Notes: generated by a model not told the origin, from the sequence alone. A stretch of 64,000 bases of DNA from an uncultured Bacteroidales bacterium (GCA_902801485.1 CADCIP010000016.1:1-64000); one strand, 5' to 3'. Shown: positions 44,701-52,697, numbered from the stretch's first letter. Translations and numbers: made by a program.

Positions 44701-45138
44701 ACGTATAGTCTGTTTCTTGCCGGAACCCGTCAGATGCGTTTCTGTCCAGACAACACGCTGCATGCTTTGTTCCGGCTTCACCCAAAAACCGCCACTGCTG
44801 GACCAACCAGGACCATTATGGAAGCATAGTTCCATACCCAAACGCTTTGCCTCGATAGCTGCCCATTTGAAGAGCTCAAGCCACTCAGATGAGAGATATT
44901 TGGCTGTACCTTCAGGGTAACCGTACCCTACATTGAAAATCTGGGCCTCGTGGTATCCTGCCCGACTCATAGCCTCCAGGTCGGCGGTAATACCTTCACG
45001 GGTTACATTACAATCCAGCCAGTGCCACCATGTGCAGGGACGGCTTAGGGGAGAACCCTCGTTCCACTTTTCGAGGGACTGGGCACAAACGGTCATACAG
45101 ACAGAAAGCAATACGGAAAAGAGAACCTTTTTCTTCAT
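41713..45138 (-). CDS. GH106 alpha-L-rhamnosidase, secreted
   Basis: 1141 aa with a signal peptide (MKKKVLFSVLLSVCMTVCAQ). The start of the mature chain (SRPCTWWHWLDCNVTREGIT, ELCFHNGPGWSSSGGFWV) and the central region (MGEFWMGNVAMPSSTKTAAS, VGAESFTAGSDQAGWDGSPA) fit GH106, whose members cleave terminal alpha-L-rhamnose from plant or bacterial glycans. A C-terminal galactose-binding-like beta domain (GSWDVTFQPG, TAVYTKRFNIP, LNLGNVGVIASVRLNG) completes the usual length. It is a lone gene with a TATTTTTG box about 30 nt upstream, not part of a visible polysaccharide utilisation locus. Confidence 0.9.
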   Translation of the reverse strand: MKKKVLFSVLLSVCMTVCAQSLEKWNEGSPLSRPCTWWHWLDCNVTREGITADLEAMSRAGYHEAQIFNVGYGYPEGTAKYLSSEWLELFKWAAIEAKRLGMELCFHNGPGWSSSGGFWVKPEQSMQRVVWTETHLTGSGKKQTIRLEQPKAQHDWYNDIVVLAFPRPISDRKITDYVIKSLGSNSYPNILMPKPEVVKDEEVVRISDIQNLTNLMDADGNLTWQAPVGEWIVLRMGHTTTGEKSHPSTAATGGGLEVDKMSRKALDQYWKDGVQPILDYLGPLVGTALTNCLVDSYEVGCGNWTDGFDQEFQRLRGYNPLLYFPAIAGFYVGSSEQSERFLWDLRKTVNDLMAANYYDRFSELCHQNGLKYSVEPYTGPFNDMEVGASSDIVMGEFWMGNVAMPSSTKTAASIAHINGNTVVGAESFTAGSDQAGWDGSPAKMKALGDMAWTDGINHYIFHTFVHQPNDKGPGYTLGEFGSHFNRLNTLWDAAIPYMKYVTRSQYLLQQGRFVGDVLVYVGEVSPNDGCSRKDIKDLGYDYDEIWTDQMAQLQVRNGRLITRSGGEYRLLTLFDTSWMTPKTLRILHRLALQGATIIGPRPAKSPSLEDYPTCDDQVEQLAKELWDKGLVKDITVSEALQKLQVKPDFRPGTTGQDLRFIHRSCPEGEIYFVANPEKQYRNETCEFRVQGMVPERWDAQTGQIAAIPYRKGEYGTLVDLHFEPEQSAFIIFRPSSAETDACVTDVNTLYDDAREVPVPNLTITRAEYGAFLPHGINDVTDLVAGKVRDNKLDIQSDNGTLGGDPCFGQVKTLVIHYTLDGKELTAYSPENARIQIPEAHEKGELKVARAFYGPIPSNFDSQRPQKPVNVISNLQKCIDEGKYVLSVNDELAGTPVYGQNKLLRLTYETEGIVVEREIREGAQVDFTYHGNDGTLVLKDENFVWTTTKSGTQTVRTASGNVYSARVKSVPQPITLAGSWDVTFQPGRMAPETAVFDSLYSFSKSTVPGIRYFAGTAVYTKRFNIPKKYLQQGTELQLNLGNVGVIASVRLNGHSLGTAWKAPYRLFIGDAAQAGENLLEVTVSNPWVNRLIGDEQPQAEKLGTATWKHWNADSPLQPAGLMGPVTIQPQVKTILKLQKAVK

Positions 45139-45168
45139 AATAAAAACAATATGATATGATTAATACTG

Positions 45169-45176
45169 CAAAAATA
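45169..45176 (-). promoter_or_regulatory. -7 box of the GH106 gene
   Basis: TATTTTTG on the minus strand matches TAnnTTTG and lies 30 nt upstream of the ATG. A TTTG at -33 is not seen. Confidence 0.45.
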
Positions 45177-45258
45177 CTGTATTAACGCCTTTGCGCCTTT
45201 AAATAATTGACATTTTGGCTACACAAAATGACATAAGGCACTTAGACCAACAAGTCAG

Positions 45259-46551
45259 TTAATCAGCTAAAGTGAAGGGAGTGGTATATGTTGTGCGAAT
45301 ACGCCACTGATCGGGATATAAATTATTGATGCGATTACCAACACACTTGCCAGGACCAAGGACATAGCCTTTATAACAGAGCAGGACCATCCCCCTTGGT
45401 GCCGGAACCCGGACGGCTTCACGACGTAGATATTGCAGAGCCTCGTTGTAATTGAGTTCCACGCGAGGGGTGTCTGGGTCTGTAGTGAAGGCGGGAGGAA
45501 GGACATTGAGAGTGCAGCCTCTTCTACCCCCTCCCAAGGAGGTAAAAACATCCTCAAGACGACCTAATCCTTCACCCCTCCTTGGGAGGGGACGGGGGAG
45601 GCTTGTTTTTCGGATGGCGGCACAATAGAAGCCTTCTCCCCTATCGCGACCGGGCAGAAAATGACGTTCCTCCAAGAGTTCACCTCCAAGGGTATCGCAA
45701 ATCCAACGGACATTGTCTTCGTCCTCGAAATGGTTGAAGGTACAGGTGCTGTAGATAAGCAGAGCGCCGGGCTTGAGCACATGCCAGATGTCGTGCATAA
45801 TCTCGCGCTGACGCTGCCAGCAGCGTTCAACATTCTCAAGGTTCCAATCCTTTATGGCTACCTCGTCCTTACGGAACATCCCCTCACCAGAGCAGGGTAC
45901 ATCGGTCACCAACAAATCAAAAGTATCAGAGAAAGCAGCAAAATCGGCAGGATAGTTCTGTGTTACAAAACAGCGGACCGGATATTCTCCTTCTGCCATG
46001 CGTGTCCATTTCTGTATATTCTCTGATAGCACCTGTGCCCGTTTGGGCATGGGCTCATTGCAGACAAGCACAGAACCTTCGGGCAATATACCCGCTAACA
46101 AAGTACTTTTGCCGCCAGGGGCAGCACAAAGGTCTAAAGCAACAAGGGGAGCCCCCTCCCCGCTCCCCCTTTGGGGGAGTGAACATTGACAGTTGACAGT
46201 TGCCTGTTGGCTATTTGAATCATGAATCATGAAACTTGGATCCTGAATCATATACTTGCGGAGGAGTTCCGCAATGTACATGGAGGAAGCTTCCTGCACG
46301 TAATAGGCACCAGCATGTAGCAGGGGATCGAAGGTGAAAGCCGGACGGTCGCTCAGATAATAGGCATCGGGGCACCAAGGCACAGCCTCCGCGCGTACAT
46401 TATTATTTATAATAAGGGACTTTCCCTTGCGAGGATTCAGTCGGACAGAAACTTCAGGCTCTGTTTCCATAAGGGCATGGCACAAGGAGCCTGCAGTATC
46501 ATTACCATACTGCTCTTGCATCATACGGACAAAATCCTGCGGCAACTGCAT
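45259..46551 (-). CDS. RsmF-like (NOL1/NOP2/Sun) rRNA cytosine-C5 methyltransferase
   Basis: 430 aa. The SAM-binding motif LDLCAAPGGKSTLLAG, motif IV with catalytic Cys (LLVTDVPCSGEGMFRKDE) and motif VI with the second Cys (LIYSTCTFNHFEDEDNVRW) identify an m5C RNA methyltransferase. The C-terminal RNA-binding part (RVPAPRGMVLLCYKGYVLG) is present. Two in-frame inserts stand out: SNSQQATVNCQCSLPQRGSG (46147-46245) just before motif I, and SLPRPLPRRGEGLGRLEDVF continuing to LGGGRRG (45526-45602) after the catalytic core. Both come from palindromic and phrase repeats. Whether the enzyme tolerates them is unknown, but all motifs remain intact. Confidence 0.88.
   Translation of the reverse strand: MQLPQDFVRMMQEQYGNDTAGSLCHALMETEPEVSVRLNPRKGKSLIINNNVRAEAVPWCPDAYYLSDRPAFTFDPLLHAGAYYVQEASSMYIAELLRKYMIQDPSFMIHDSNSQQATVNCQCSLPQRGSGEGAPLVALDLCAAPGGKSTLLAGILPEGSVLVCNEPMPKRAQVLSENIQKWTRMAEGEYPVRCFVTQNYPADFAAFSDTFDLLVTDVPCSGEGMFRKDEVAIKDWNLENVERCWQRQREIMHDIWHVLKPGALLIYSTCTFNHFEDEDNVRWICDTLGGELLEERHFLPGRDRGEGFYCAAIRKTSLPRPLPRRGEGLGRLEDVFTSLGGGRRGCTLNVLPPAFTTDPDTPRVELNYNEALQYLRREAVRVPAPRGMVLLCYKGYVLGPGKCVGNRINNLYPDQWRIRTTYTTPFTLAD
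45526..45602. repeat. Two palindromic elements inserted in the RsmF-like gene
   Basis: ACCCCCTCCC-AAGGAGGT (45526-45543) and CACCCCTCC-TT-GGGAGGGG followed by ACGGGGGAGGC (45572-45602). Both are in frame and encode Gly/Arg/Pro-rich segments. Confidence 0.7.
46147..46245. repeat. Palindrome plus phrase repeats inserted in the RsmF-like gene
   Basis: GCCCCCTCCCCGCTCCCCC-TTT-GGGGGAG (46151-46179) is followed by TTGACAG twice and GAATCAT phrase repeats up to about 46245. The insert lies between the helix ending LLRKYM and the motif I strand VALDLCAAPGG. Confidence 0.7.
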
Positions 46552-46553
46552 CC

Positions 46554-47351
46554 TTATACACTTACCACGCCTTTAATGGCGGGCCACGGGTCGTAATCCT
46601 GAAGTTGGAAGTCTTCGTACTTAAAGTCGAAGATATTCTTCACCTCTGGATTGATAATCATCTTGGGCAGTTTGCGAGGCTCACGACTGAGTTGCAGATG
46701 AACCTGATCCAAATGATTAAGATAGATATGCGTGTCGCCTGTAGTATGGATGAACTCGCCTGGTTTCAGCCCACAAACCTGAGCCATCATCATACAGAGG
46801 AGGGCATACGAGGCTATATTAAAGGGAACACCCAGGAAACAATCGGCACTGCGCTGATAAAGCTGTAGGCTGAGTTTCCCGTCTGCTACATAGAACTGGA
46901 AGAAAGCATGGCAGGGCGGCAGATTCATATTCTTCAGGTCGGCCACATTCCAGGAACTGACGATTATACGACGACAATTAGGATCTTTCTTAATGGTATC
47001 AACAGCCTGCTGAATCTGATCGATGAAACCTCCGTCATAATCGGGCCATGAACGCCACTGGTAGCCGTAGATATGTCCTAAGTCGCCTGTCTCGGGATCT
47101 GCCCACTCGTTCCAGATACGAACGCCTCGTTCTTGCAGCCAACGGGCATTTGTATTCCCTTGCAAGAACCAGAGCAATTCGTAGATAATACTCTTGAGAT
47201 GTACCTTCTTGGTGGTGAGAAGGGGGAAGCCCTCCTCCAAATTGAAACGCATCTGATGTCCGAAAATACTGATGGTACCCGTTCCTGTACGGTCTTCTTT
47301 CTTGTGTCCCTCATCAAGGATACGTTGTAATAGGTCGAGATATTGTTTCAT
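46554..47351 (-). CDS. thyA: Thymidylate synthase
   Basis: 265 aa, the usual length. ThyA methylates dUMP to dTMP with methylenetetrahydrofolate. The catalytic Cys is in [15 protein letters not shown], preceded by [13 protein letters not shown]. Substrate-binding blocks [38 protein letters not shown] and [18 protein letters not shown] are all present. The folA gene lies 52 nt upstream on the same strand, the usual thyA-folA pairing, which recycles the dihydrofolate made here. Confidence 0.97.
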   Translation of the reverse strand: MKQYLDLLQRILDEGHKKEDRTGTGTISIFGHQMRFNLEEGFPLLTTKKVHLKSIIYELLWFLQGNTNARWLQERGVRIWNEWADPETGDLGHIYGYQWRSWPDYDGGFIDQIQQAVDTIKKDPNCRRIIVSSWNVADLKNMNLPPCHAFFQFYVADGKLSLQLYQRSADCFLGVPFNIASYALLCMMMAQVCGLKPGEFIHTTGDTHIYLNHLDQVHLQLSREPRKLPKMIINPEVKNIFDFKYEDFQLQDYDPWPAIKGVVSV

Positions 47352-47403
47352 TTACCATTGACTATTTAATCATTTACCATTTATCTGCGATTTGTAAATC
47401 CTA

Positions 47404-47904
47404 CTATTTGTTGGAGTTAGAAGCCCTAACATAATCTACAAATCGGTAAGGATGAGTATGACGCTCATCCGGTTGATGTTCTTCAACCCAAGTCTCCTTC
47501 CACTCTTCGTGCGAGAACTGTGGGAAAAAGGCATCGGCCAAGGCAGGGGTATCCTGAACCTCTGTCAGGCAAAGGCGGTCGGCAAGAGACAGTGCCTCCT
47601 TGTAAACACTGGCACCACCAATGATGTAAATATCTTCCTCCGAAGCACAAGAAGTCAAAGCGTCTTGTAGCGAGGTGTAAACCTCTGCACCCGGGAATGT
47701 TGACTGTGAGCGTGTTAGCACGACATTACGTCTGTTTGGCAGGGCACCCTTCGGCAATGACTCGAAGGTCTTTCTACCCATAATAATGGTATGGCCTGTG
47801 GTGAGCGCCTTAAAACGCTTCAAATCGTTTGGCAGCCAATAGAGCAGTTTATTCTCGTACCCTATAGCCAAATTCTGCGCTACAGCTGCAATAATACTTA
47901 TCAT
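47404..47904 (-). CDS. folA: Dihydrofolate reductase
   Basis: 166 aa. Conserved blocks are ISIIAAVAQNLAIGYENKLL, YWLPNDLKRFKALTTGHTII with MGRKTFESLP, and EDIYIIGGASVYKEAL. The Trp-Leu-Pro-Asn-Asp segment carries the catalytic acidic residue. The enzyme reduces dihydrofolate to tetrahydrofolate with NADPH. It is transcribed with thyA downstream. Confidence 0.96.
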   Translation of the reverse strand: MISIIAAVAQNLAIGYENKLLYWLPNDLKRFKALTTGHTIIMGRKTFESLPKGALPNRRNVVLTRSQSTFPGAEVYTSLQDALTSCASEEDIYIIGGASVYKEALSLADRLCLTEVQDTPALADAFFPQFSHEEWKETWVEEHQPDERHTHPYRFVDYVRASNSNK

Positions 47905-47940
47905 AAAGAATGCGGCATTTTATTATGGACGCAAAAGTAC

Positions 47941-47980
47941 AAAAAAAAGGTGACTTACGAAAACAAGTCACCTCTTTTTT
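47941..47980 (-). terminator. Terminator after the ExbB/ExbD operon
   Basis: AGGTGACTT (47948-47956) and AAGTCACCT (47965-47973) form a perfect 9-bp stem with an 8-nt loop. On the minus strand it is followed by eight T's (47947-47941 and before), and on the plus strand by CTTTTTT. It can work in both directions but serves the minus-strand ExbD genes. Confidence 0.85.
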
Positions 47981-48000
47981 ATAGGAATATCTGAGTTTTA

Positions 48001-48462
48001 TCAGTTACGTCGAGAAGCTGAATAATTTATCCTAAGAGCCCAGGACTTACGCAACACTTCCTTGATATCGGTTATGTAACCCATCTGTGTGCCCCTATCG
48101 GCCTTGATAGAGATAACCTGCTCTGTCTGATTCCGCATACCCTGACGCTCGGCAGCAACGAAATCCATTATTTCCTTTGGTTCGGCATAACGGTCATTCA
48201 GCTGAATACGTGTGCCACTACCCATCTGAGCACGAAGCTGATCTGTTGGAGGACCAACGTAGATGAATGATACAGCAGACTTCTTCTCCAGTTTCTCCAA
48301 TTCAGTACCCTGAGGAACAACAAACTTAACCTTGAGTGTTACCTCACGCATGGTAGTTACCATCATAAAGAAGAACAAGATGGTAAAAATCAAGTCGGGC
48401 AGAGATGATGTATTCATCTCGACCATCTCACGACCTTCTTTTCTCTTAAATCCTGCTGCCAT
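48001..48462 (-). CDS. ExbD/TolR family protein (second copy)
   Basis: 153 aa. A single N-terminal membrane helix (LPDLIFTILFFFMMVTTMRE) carries the Asp (PDL) typical of ExbD proton channels. A periplasmic domain follows (VISIKADRGTQMGYITDIKE). ExbD works with ExbB to drive TonB by the proton gradient. The gene overlaps the previous ExbD gene by one base (TAATG), so translation is coupled. It is the last gene of the operon, followed by a strong terminator. Confidence 0.9.
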   Translation of the reverse strand: MAAGFKRKEGREMVEMNTSSLPDLIFTILFFFMMVTTMREVTLKVKFVVPQGTELEKLEKKSAVSFIYVGPPTDQLRAQMGSGTRIQLNDRYAEPKEIMDFVAAERQGMRNQTEQVISIKADRGTQMGYITDIKEVLRKSWALRINYSASRRN

Positions 48463-49067
48463 TATTTGGTTCCTCCATACTTTTTAGGTTCTGCCTCTGA
48501 AATGTTCTGAGGATAATATTGCTTACGGATGACTTCCTTTATCTCATCATCCAAATACTGGTATTCACGTCCGAACTTCTCCTTTGCCAACTCATTACGT
48601 AACTCAGAATATGCTGCTACCAACTCGTTCTGAACCTGGAAATACGCATCGTATGGGGTTCCACGGTCAGTCTGCACAGAGATAACATGCTTATCAGTAA
48701 CATAGCAACGACCCAGATGATCAAGAATCTTCACATGCTTCTCAGGCCATTTGCTATAGTTCTGCTCATTCTTAACGAACTCTTTCACACGCTGACGTAA
48801 CTCTTTAATGTCGGCATAGCCTCTGGTGGTCTCATCCTCTATCCATAACTGACCTTCGAAGTTCAAGCGAACATACAAGATATTTCTTGCCTTGATGTCA
48901 ACCTGAGCATCCTCCTGATCTGGATCTGGCGGTTGGGGCAGGTGTCGAGCCAAACCCATATCCGTATCCATAGATGTAGTTACCAGGAAGAAGATAAGCA
49001 ACATGAAAGAAATATCTGCCGTTGAACTGGTGTTCAGACCAGGCATTTTCTTTTTCTTCTTTGCCAT
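48462..49067 (-). CDS. ExbD/TolR family protein (first copy)
   Basis: 201 aa. A Lys-rich start (MAKKKKKMPGLNTSSTADIS) precedes the membrane helix FMLLIFFLVTTSMDTD with the conserved Asp in ADIS. The periplasmic domain is longer than in the second copy and holds VISVQTDRGTPYDAYFQVQN. Bacteroidota often carry two ExbD genes in tandem, as here. It lies 22 nt downstream of the small membrane protein gene. Confidence 0.9.
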   Translation of the reverse strand: MAKKKKKMPGLNTSSTADISFMLLIFFLVTTSMDTDMGLARHLPQPPDPDQEDAQVDIKARNILYVRLNFEGQLWIEDETTRGYADIKELRQRVKEFVKNEQNYSKWPEKHVKILDHLGRCYVTDKHVISVQTDRGTPYDAYFQVQNELVAAYSELRNELAKEKFGREYQYLDDEIKEVIRKQYYPQNISEAEPKKYGGTK

Positions 49068-49089
49068 ATCTTACATTATTTTAAGGATG

Positions 49090-49578
49090 TTACTTTTTAA
49101 TAGCGCTTTTGGTAAGAACGCCAGTCATGCTAACAATAACGGCAGCAGCAGCAGCAACGATAAGGATACCGATAGACACACAGAATGCATCTACAACAGT
49201 AACCCATCCGGCTGTAGTAACAGTGCCGTCAGCAGCCTTGAAATCAGACTCACCTAAGCCTAATACCAGACCAATTACCATTGAAACAATGAACAGGCCC
49301 CAAGTGATGAGGGAAACCTTACCGCCAGGAACACCGGTGGAAGCGGCAGCGTCTGTACCCTTGCTGCTTGCCATACCCCTGAAACCTGACCAAATAGTAA
49401 GTCCTGCTGTTGCAATTACCATCAGATACATCAACCACATGATGATATCTGTAAGTATTGGCTCATTGTTGTCACCCACAGGATTATCATAGCCGATCGT
49501 CAAGAACAATGCGAAGGATACCAAGATAATTCCAATGCAGATGTACAACGCCATCTGGGAAATTTTCTCTATCTTCAT
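49090..49578 (-). CDS. Membrane protein of the ExbB/ExbD operon
   Basis: 162 aa with about four membrane helices (MALYICIGIILVSFALFLTI, DIIMWLMYLMVIATAGLTIW, LITWGLFIVSMVIGLVLG, VSIGILIVAAAAAVIVSM). It sits between the ExbB and ExbD genes with gaps of about 22-24 nt. Proteins of this type occur at the same place in other Bacteroidota and may be an accessory part of the energising complex. No catalytic motif is seen. Confidence 0.8.
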   Translation of the reverse strand: MKIEKISQMALYICIGIILVSFALFLTIGYDNPVGDNNEPILTDIIMWLMYLMVIATAGLTIWSGFRGMASSKGTDAAASTGVPGGKVSLITWGLFIVSMVIGLVLGLGESDFKAADGTVTTAGWVTVVDAFCVSIGILIVAAAAAVIVSMTGVLTKSAIKK

Positions 49579-49602
49579 AATTCTCTCTCTAAAAATCGGT
49601 TA

Positions 49603-50439
49603 TTACTTTTTGCACTTATCAGACTGAACGCACATAGTCAGCAACTCCTGTGCAGCCTCTTCCATATTACTGGTCAGAGATTCAACCTTAGCCAGAATAT
49701 AGTTGTAGAACACCTGCAGAATCAAGGCTACGATGATACCGAAGATAGTGGTAATCAAAGCCACCTTCATACCACCGGCAACAACGGTAGGACTGATATC
49801 ACCTGCACGCTGGATGTCATCGAATGCCATAACCATACCGATTACAGTACCCAAGAATCCGAGAGATGGAGCCATAGCAATGAAAAGGGTAATCCATGAG
49901 CAGTTCTGCTCGAGGTAAGAGCCCTGAACCTCAGCCTCCATGTTGATAGTACTCTCGATGGTACCGATATCGTTGCGGTCTGTACTTGCCAAGCACTCCA
50001 TAGCCTTGCGGCTTACCTGAGCTACTGGTCCGCGAGTACCCTTGCAGAAGTCGATAGCACCATTAACATCACCAGCAGCAACCTTAGCAGCCAAGTCCTT
50101 TGTGAACTTACGGGTATTAATCTGTGCAAGAGACAGATAGATAACGCGCTCGATACAGAATGCAAGACCCAGTACCAAAGCGATAGCAACCAATGACATG
50201 AAGCCTGCACCACCCTCGATGTACTTCGTCTTCAATGTCTTAAAAATACCTTCACTCTCTTCCTCCACAACGGGAGCAGCTTCTGTTGTTTCTGCTTCAG
50301 CTTCTTCTTCTACAGCAGCGGTATCTACAGCAGCTGTATCTACCTGTTCAGTAGCAACGTCTTCCTGAGCCATTACAGCTGATGTAACTCCAAAAGTAAA
50401 TGCTGCTACAATCGCAACAATTGCAAATAACTTTTTCAT
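49603..50439 (-). CDS. ExbB/MotA/TolQ family proton channel protein with cleavable leader and acidic linker
   Basis: 278 aa. The ExbB core runs from about residue 75 (FMSLVAIALVLGLAFCIERV) with the later helices ITLFIAMAPSLGFLGTVIGM and MKVALITTIFGIIVALILQV. Before it are an apparent signal peptide (MKKLFAIVAIVAAFTFGVTS...MAQ) and an acidic Val/Glu/Thr linker at about 25-62. This N-terminal extension is seen in other Bacteroidota. It is first of four genes; the matching TonB is encoded 2.3 kb away. Confidence 0.9.
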   Translation of the reverse strand: MKKLFAIVAIVAAFTFGVTSAVMAQEDVATEQVDTAAVDTAAVEEEAEAETTEAAPVVEEESEGIFKTLKTKYIEGGAGFMSLVAIALVLGLAFCIERVIYLSLAQINTRKFTKDLAAKVAAGDVNGAIDFCKGTRGPVAQVSRKAMECLASTDRNDIGTIESTINMEAEVQGSYLEQNCSWITLFIAMAPSLGFLGTVIGMVMAFDDIQRAGDISPTVVAGGMKVALITTIFGIIVALILQVFYNYILAKVESLTSNMEEAAQELLTMCVQSDKCKK

Positions 50440-50516
50440 TTTGTGTTTGTTTAAATTGATTAATGTTATTACTTTTTTTACTTAAAATTATTTTCGTTTG
50501 GTATCGGTTTGTCATT

Positions 50517-50671
50517 TATCTCCTGCGGAGAGACGGGGATTCGCGAAGGCTTTCTGCCTTTCTGGCTTTGAACCCCGTTTTATCTCCTGCGGAGAGACGG
50601 GGATTCGCGAAGGCTTTCTGCCTTTCTGGCTTTGAACCCCGTTTTATCTCCTGCGGAGAGACGGGGATTCG
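50517..50671. repeat. 64-bp tandem repeats of the tRNA-Ser 3' end
   Basis: TATCTCCTGCGGAGAGACGG followed by GGATTCG occurs at 50517, 50581 and 50645, an exact 64-bp period. The third copy is the true 3' end of the tRNA-Ser gene. Copies 1 and 2 carry a further segment (CGAAGGCTTTCTGCC, TTTCTGGCTTTGAACCCCG) in place of the T-loop. The units re-create the tRNA acceptor and T-stem and could be leftovers of integration at the tRNA 3' end or a local amplification. Confidence 0.75.
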
Positions 50672-50741
50672 AACCCCGGATACGCTTTTGACGTATACAC
50701 GCTTTCCAGGCGTGCCTCTTCAGCCACTCGAGCATCTCTCC
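50654..50741 (-). tRNA. tRNA-Ser(GGA)
   Basis: An 88-nt class II tRNA on the minus strand. GGAGAGA pairs with TCTCTCC in the acceptor stem, the anticodon loop reads CTGGAAA (anticodon GGA, Ser), a long variable arm (GTATACGTCAAAAGCGTATC region) follows, and the T-arm is CGGGG-TTCGAAT-CCCCG. No CCA is encoded. Confidence 0.95.
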
Positions 50742-50881
50742 ATAGGCACTAACGCAATCATTCTGCGCCTATATATACGTTTTCGGTTACAAAAATATCT
50801 TTTTTTTTGAACATTACCACATGTTATTGCAAAAAACTTTCGGGTAAAGTGGTTTTTTTCAACTATTTGCACATAAGAATA

Positions 50882-51658
50882 CTATTTTACACGCAAAAAA
50901 ACACGTTTTACATTAGCATTGGTTACCTTTTCCACTTCTTCGGGCAATACATTATATATACATGCCATTTTCTGCATTATTTCTGCAACATAAGCCGGTT
51001 CGTTTCGCTTTCCACGATACGGAACAGGAGCAAGATAAGGAGAGTCTGTTTCCAAAACGATACGCTGAAGAGGAACAGATTGCAAGATTTCCGGCAATGG
51101 GGATTTCTTGAATGTTGCAACTCCTCCGATGCCCAACATAAAACCTTCGAAAGAGAGCAATTCCCGGGCCTCATCAAGCGTTCCACCGAAACAATGGAAA
51201 ACTCCGGACAGTCCCTCTGAAACGTACGGACGAATGGACCGCACCAACTCGGCATGCGCAGAACGGGAATGAATCATCAGGGGAAGCCTGTACCGGACAG
51301 CCCACTCTATCTGTCGGGTAAAAGCATCTATCTGTTGTCGGGAACGACTGGCATCCCAATAAAAATCAAGACCGACTTCTCCTATAGCAATATAAGGATG
51401 GGATGGGTCTTTCAGCAGTTCTTCCATCTTGTCCAGGACTTCTGAATAATCATCGGCAACATCTTCGGGATGTAAGCCCATCATGGGATAGCAGTAGCCC
51501 GGGTACAAATCACAGAGGGAAAGCATGGGACCTATGGATGCCTCATTGATGTTTGGTAGCAAAATACGCTCAACACCTGCCTGCCGGGCCCTTTGGACGA
51601 CAAGTTCACGATCCTCGTCAAACTCAGGCTCATAAATATGACTATGCGTGTCTGTCAT
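50882..51658 (-). CDS. tatD: TatD family metal-dependent DNase
   Basis: 258 aa. Metal-binding motifs of the TatD amidohydrolase-like family are present: DTHSHIYEPEFDEDRE at the N-terminus, IGEVGLDFYWDAS, LPLMIHSRSAHAE, GVFHCFGGTLDEA and VLETDSPYLAPVPYRGKRN. TatD proteins are 3'-exonucleases acting in DNA repair or turnover. It overlaps the upstream prenyl synthase gene by 4 nt (ATGA), so they are co-translated. Confidence 0.94.
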   Translation of the reverse strand: MTDTHSHIYEPEFDEDRELVVQRARQAGVERILLPNINEASIGPMLSLCDLYPGYCYPMMGLHPEDVADDYSEVLDKMEELLKDPSHPYIAIGEVGLDFYWDASRSRQQIDAFTRQIEWAVRYRLPLMIHSRSAHAELVRSIRPYVSEGLSGVFHCFGGTLDEARELLSFEGFMLGIGGVATFKKSPLPEILQSVPLQRIVLETDSPYLAPVPYRGKRNEPAYVAEIMQKMACIYNVLPEEVEKVTNANVKRVFLRVK

Positions 51659-52629
51659 GACTTACGGTTAAGCATAGACTGGGCATAATCCCAAAGTACT
51701 GCGGTACGCTCCTGAGGCAAGGAAACACGCAATAAGGCCTGGGCTGCTTCCAGATAATACTGATTTATTTTATTACTAACCAGCTCCGGGACACCAATCT
51801 CATTATAAAGACGGGTAACAGCCGCTACCTTTTCTTCTCTCAGGGGATTCTCCTTATTCAGCCATGAATGCAGTTCGCGGGCTTGTTCTTCGTTGGCCAG
51901 CAAATGGGCATTAATAAGCATATAAGTTTTCTTGTTGCACATGATATCGCCGCCTATTTGCTTTCCGAATGTCTTGAAATCTCCATATACATCCAGGTAA
52001 TCATCCTGCAGTTGGAAGGCAAGTCCCAACTTTTCTCCGAACTCATACAATGCCTCAGCATCTTGGTCTGAAGCACCACCCAAGATAGCTCCGATTTTGA
52101 GTGCACAAGCCAAAAGAACAGAGGTTTTCAAGCGTATCATTTCTATATATTCAGCTTCGGTGACGTCAGAACGACTTTCAAAGTCAATATCATACTGCTG
52201 CCCTTCATCAATCTCAAGAGCTGTTTCCGTAAACAAACGCAGAACAGCCGGCATGTATTTCTCATCGCACTGGAGCATACGGTAAAAAGCCAGCACCAAC
52301 ATATTATCACCACTCAGAATGGCCGCATTCTCGTTCCATTTCTTATGTACACAAGGTTTCCCCCTACGAACATCTGAACGGTCCATAAGATCGTCATGAA
52401 GAAGAGTAAAATTATGATAAGTCTCTATGGCAACGGCAGGCATCAGAATACTTTCAACATCATCCCTGTACATATTGTAGGCCATCAGCATTAATACAGG
52501 ACGCAAGCGTTTCCCCCCCAACGACAAGACGTATTTGATAGGGTCATACAGAGCAAAGGGTTTCCTGTCGTAAGGTAACATCATGATGGTATTGTTTACC
52601 ATCTGCATAAGTTCACTACTGCTATACAT
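51655..52629 (-). CDS. Polyprenyl diphosphate synthase
   Basis: 324 aa from ATG 52629; an in-frame upstream start at 52677 adds a non-family stretch. The first Asp-rich motif is LLHDDLMDRSDVRRGKPCVH and the second FQLQDDYLDVYGDFKTFGKQ, with the KRLRPVLML substrate block. The enzyme condenses isopentenyl diphosphate units onto allylic diphosphates to make a short- or medium-chain prenyl diphosphate. Small residues before the first motif (TYHNFTL) do not settle the chain length. Confidence 0.93.
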   Translation of the reverse strand: MYSSSELMQMVNNTIMMLPYDRKPFALYDPIKYVLSLGGKRLRPVLMLMAYNMYRDDVESILMPAVAIETYHNFTLLHDDLMDRSDVRRGKPCVHKKWNENAAILSGDNMLVLAFYRMLQCDEKYMPAVLRLFTETALEIDEGQQYDIDFESRSDVTEAEYIEMIRLKTSVLLACALKIGAILGGASDQDAEALYEFGEKLGLAFQLQDDYLDVYGDFKTFGKQIGGDIMCNKKTYMLINAHLLANEEQARELHSWLNKENPLREEKVAAVTRLYNEIGVPELVSNKINQYYLEAAQALLRVSLPQERTAVLWDYAQSMLNRKS

Positions 52630-52664
52630 TAAAATATATATATTTACAAATTGATATGGAAAAA

Positions 52665-52697
52665 CAAGGCTGCCCACCCAGAAGGAGAGCAGCCTTA
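52665..52697 (-). terminator. Terminator of tonB
   Basis: AAGGCTGC (52666-52673) and GCAGCCTT (52689-52696) form an 8-bp stem. On the minus strand it is followed by GTTTTTCC. It lies 20 nt past the tonB stop. Confidence 0.75.

Noticed and set aside
50463-50810. 115-codon plus-strand frame over the tRNA-Ser gene
   Set aside because: Its residues (GETGIRTPDTLLTYTRFPG) are the well-known false translation of a tRNA antisense strand, and it runs through the 64-bp repeats.
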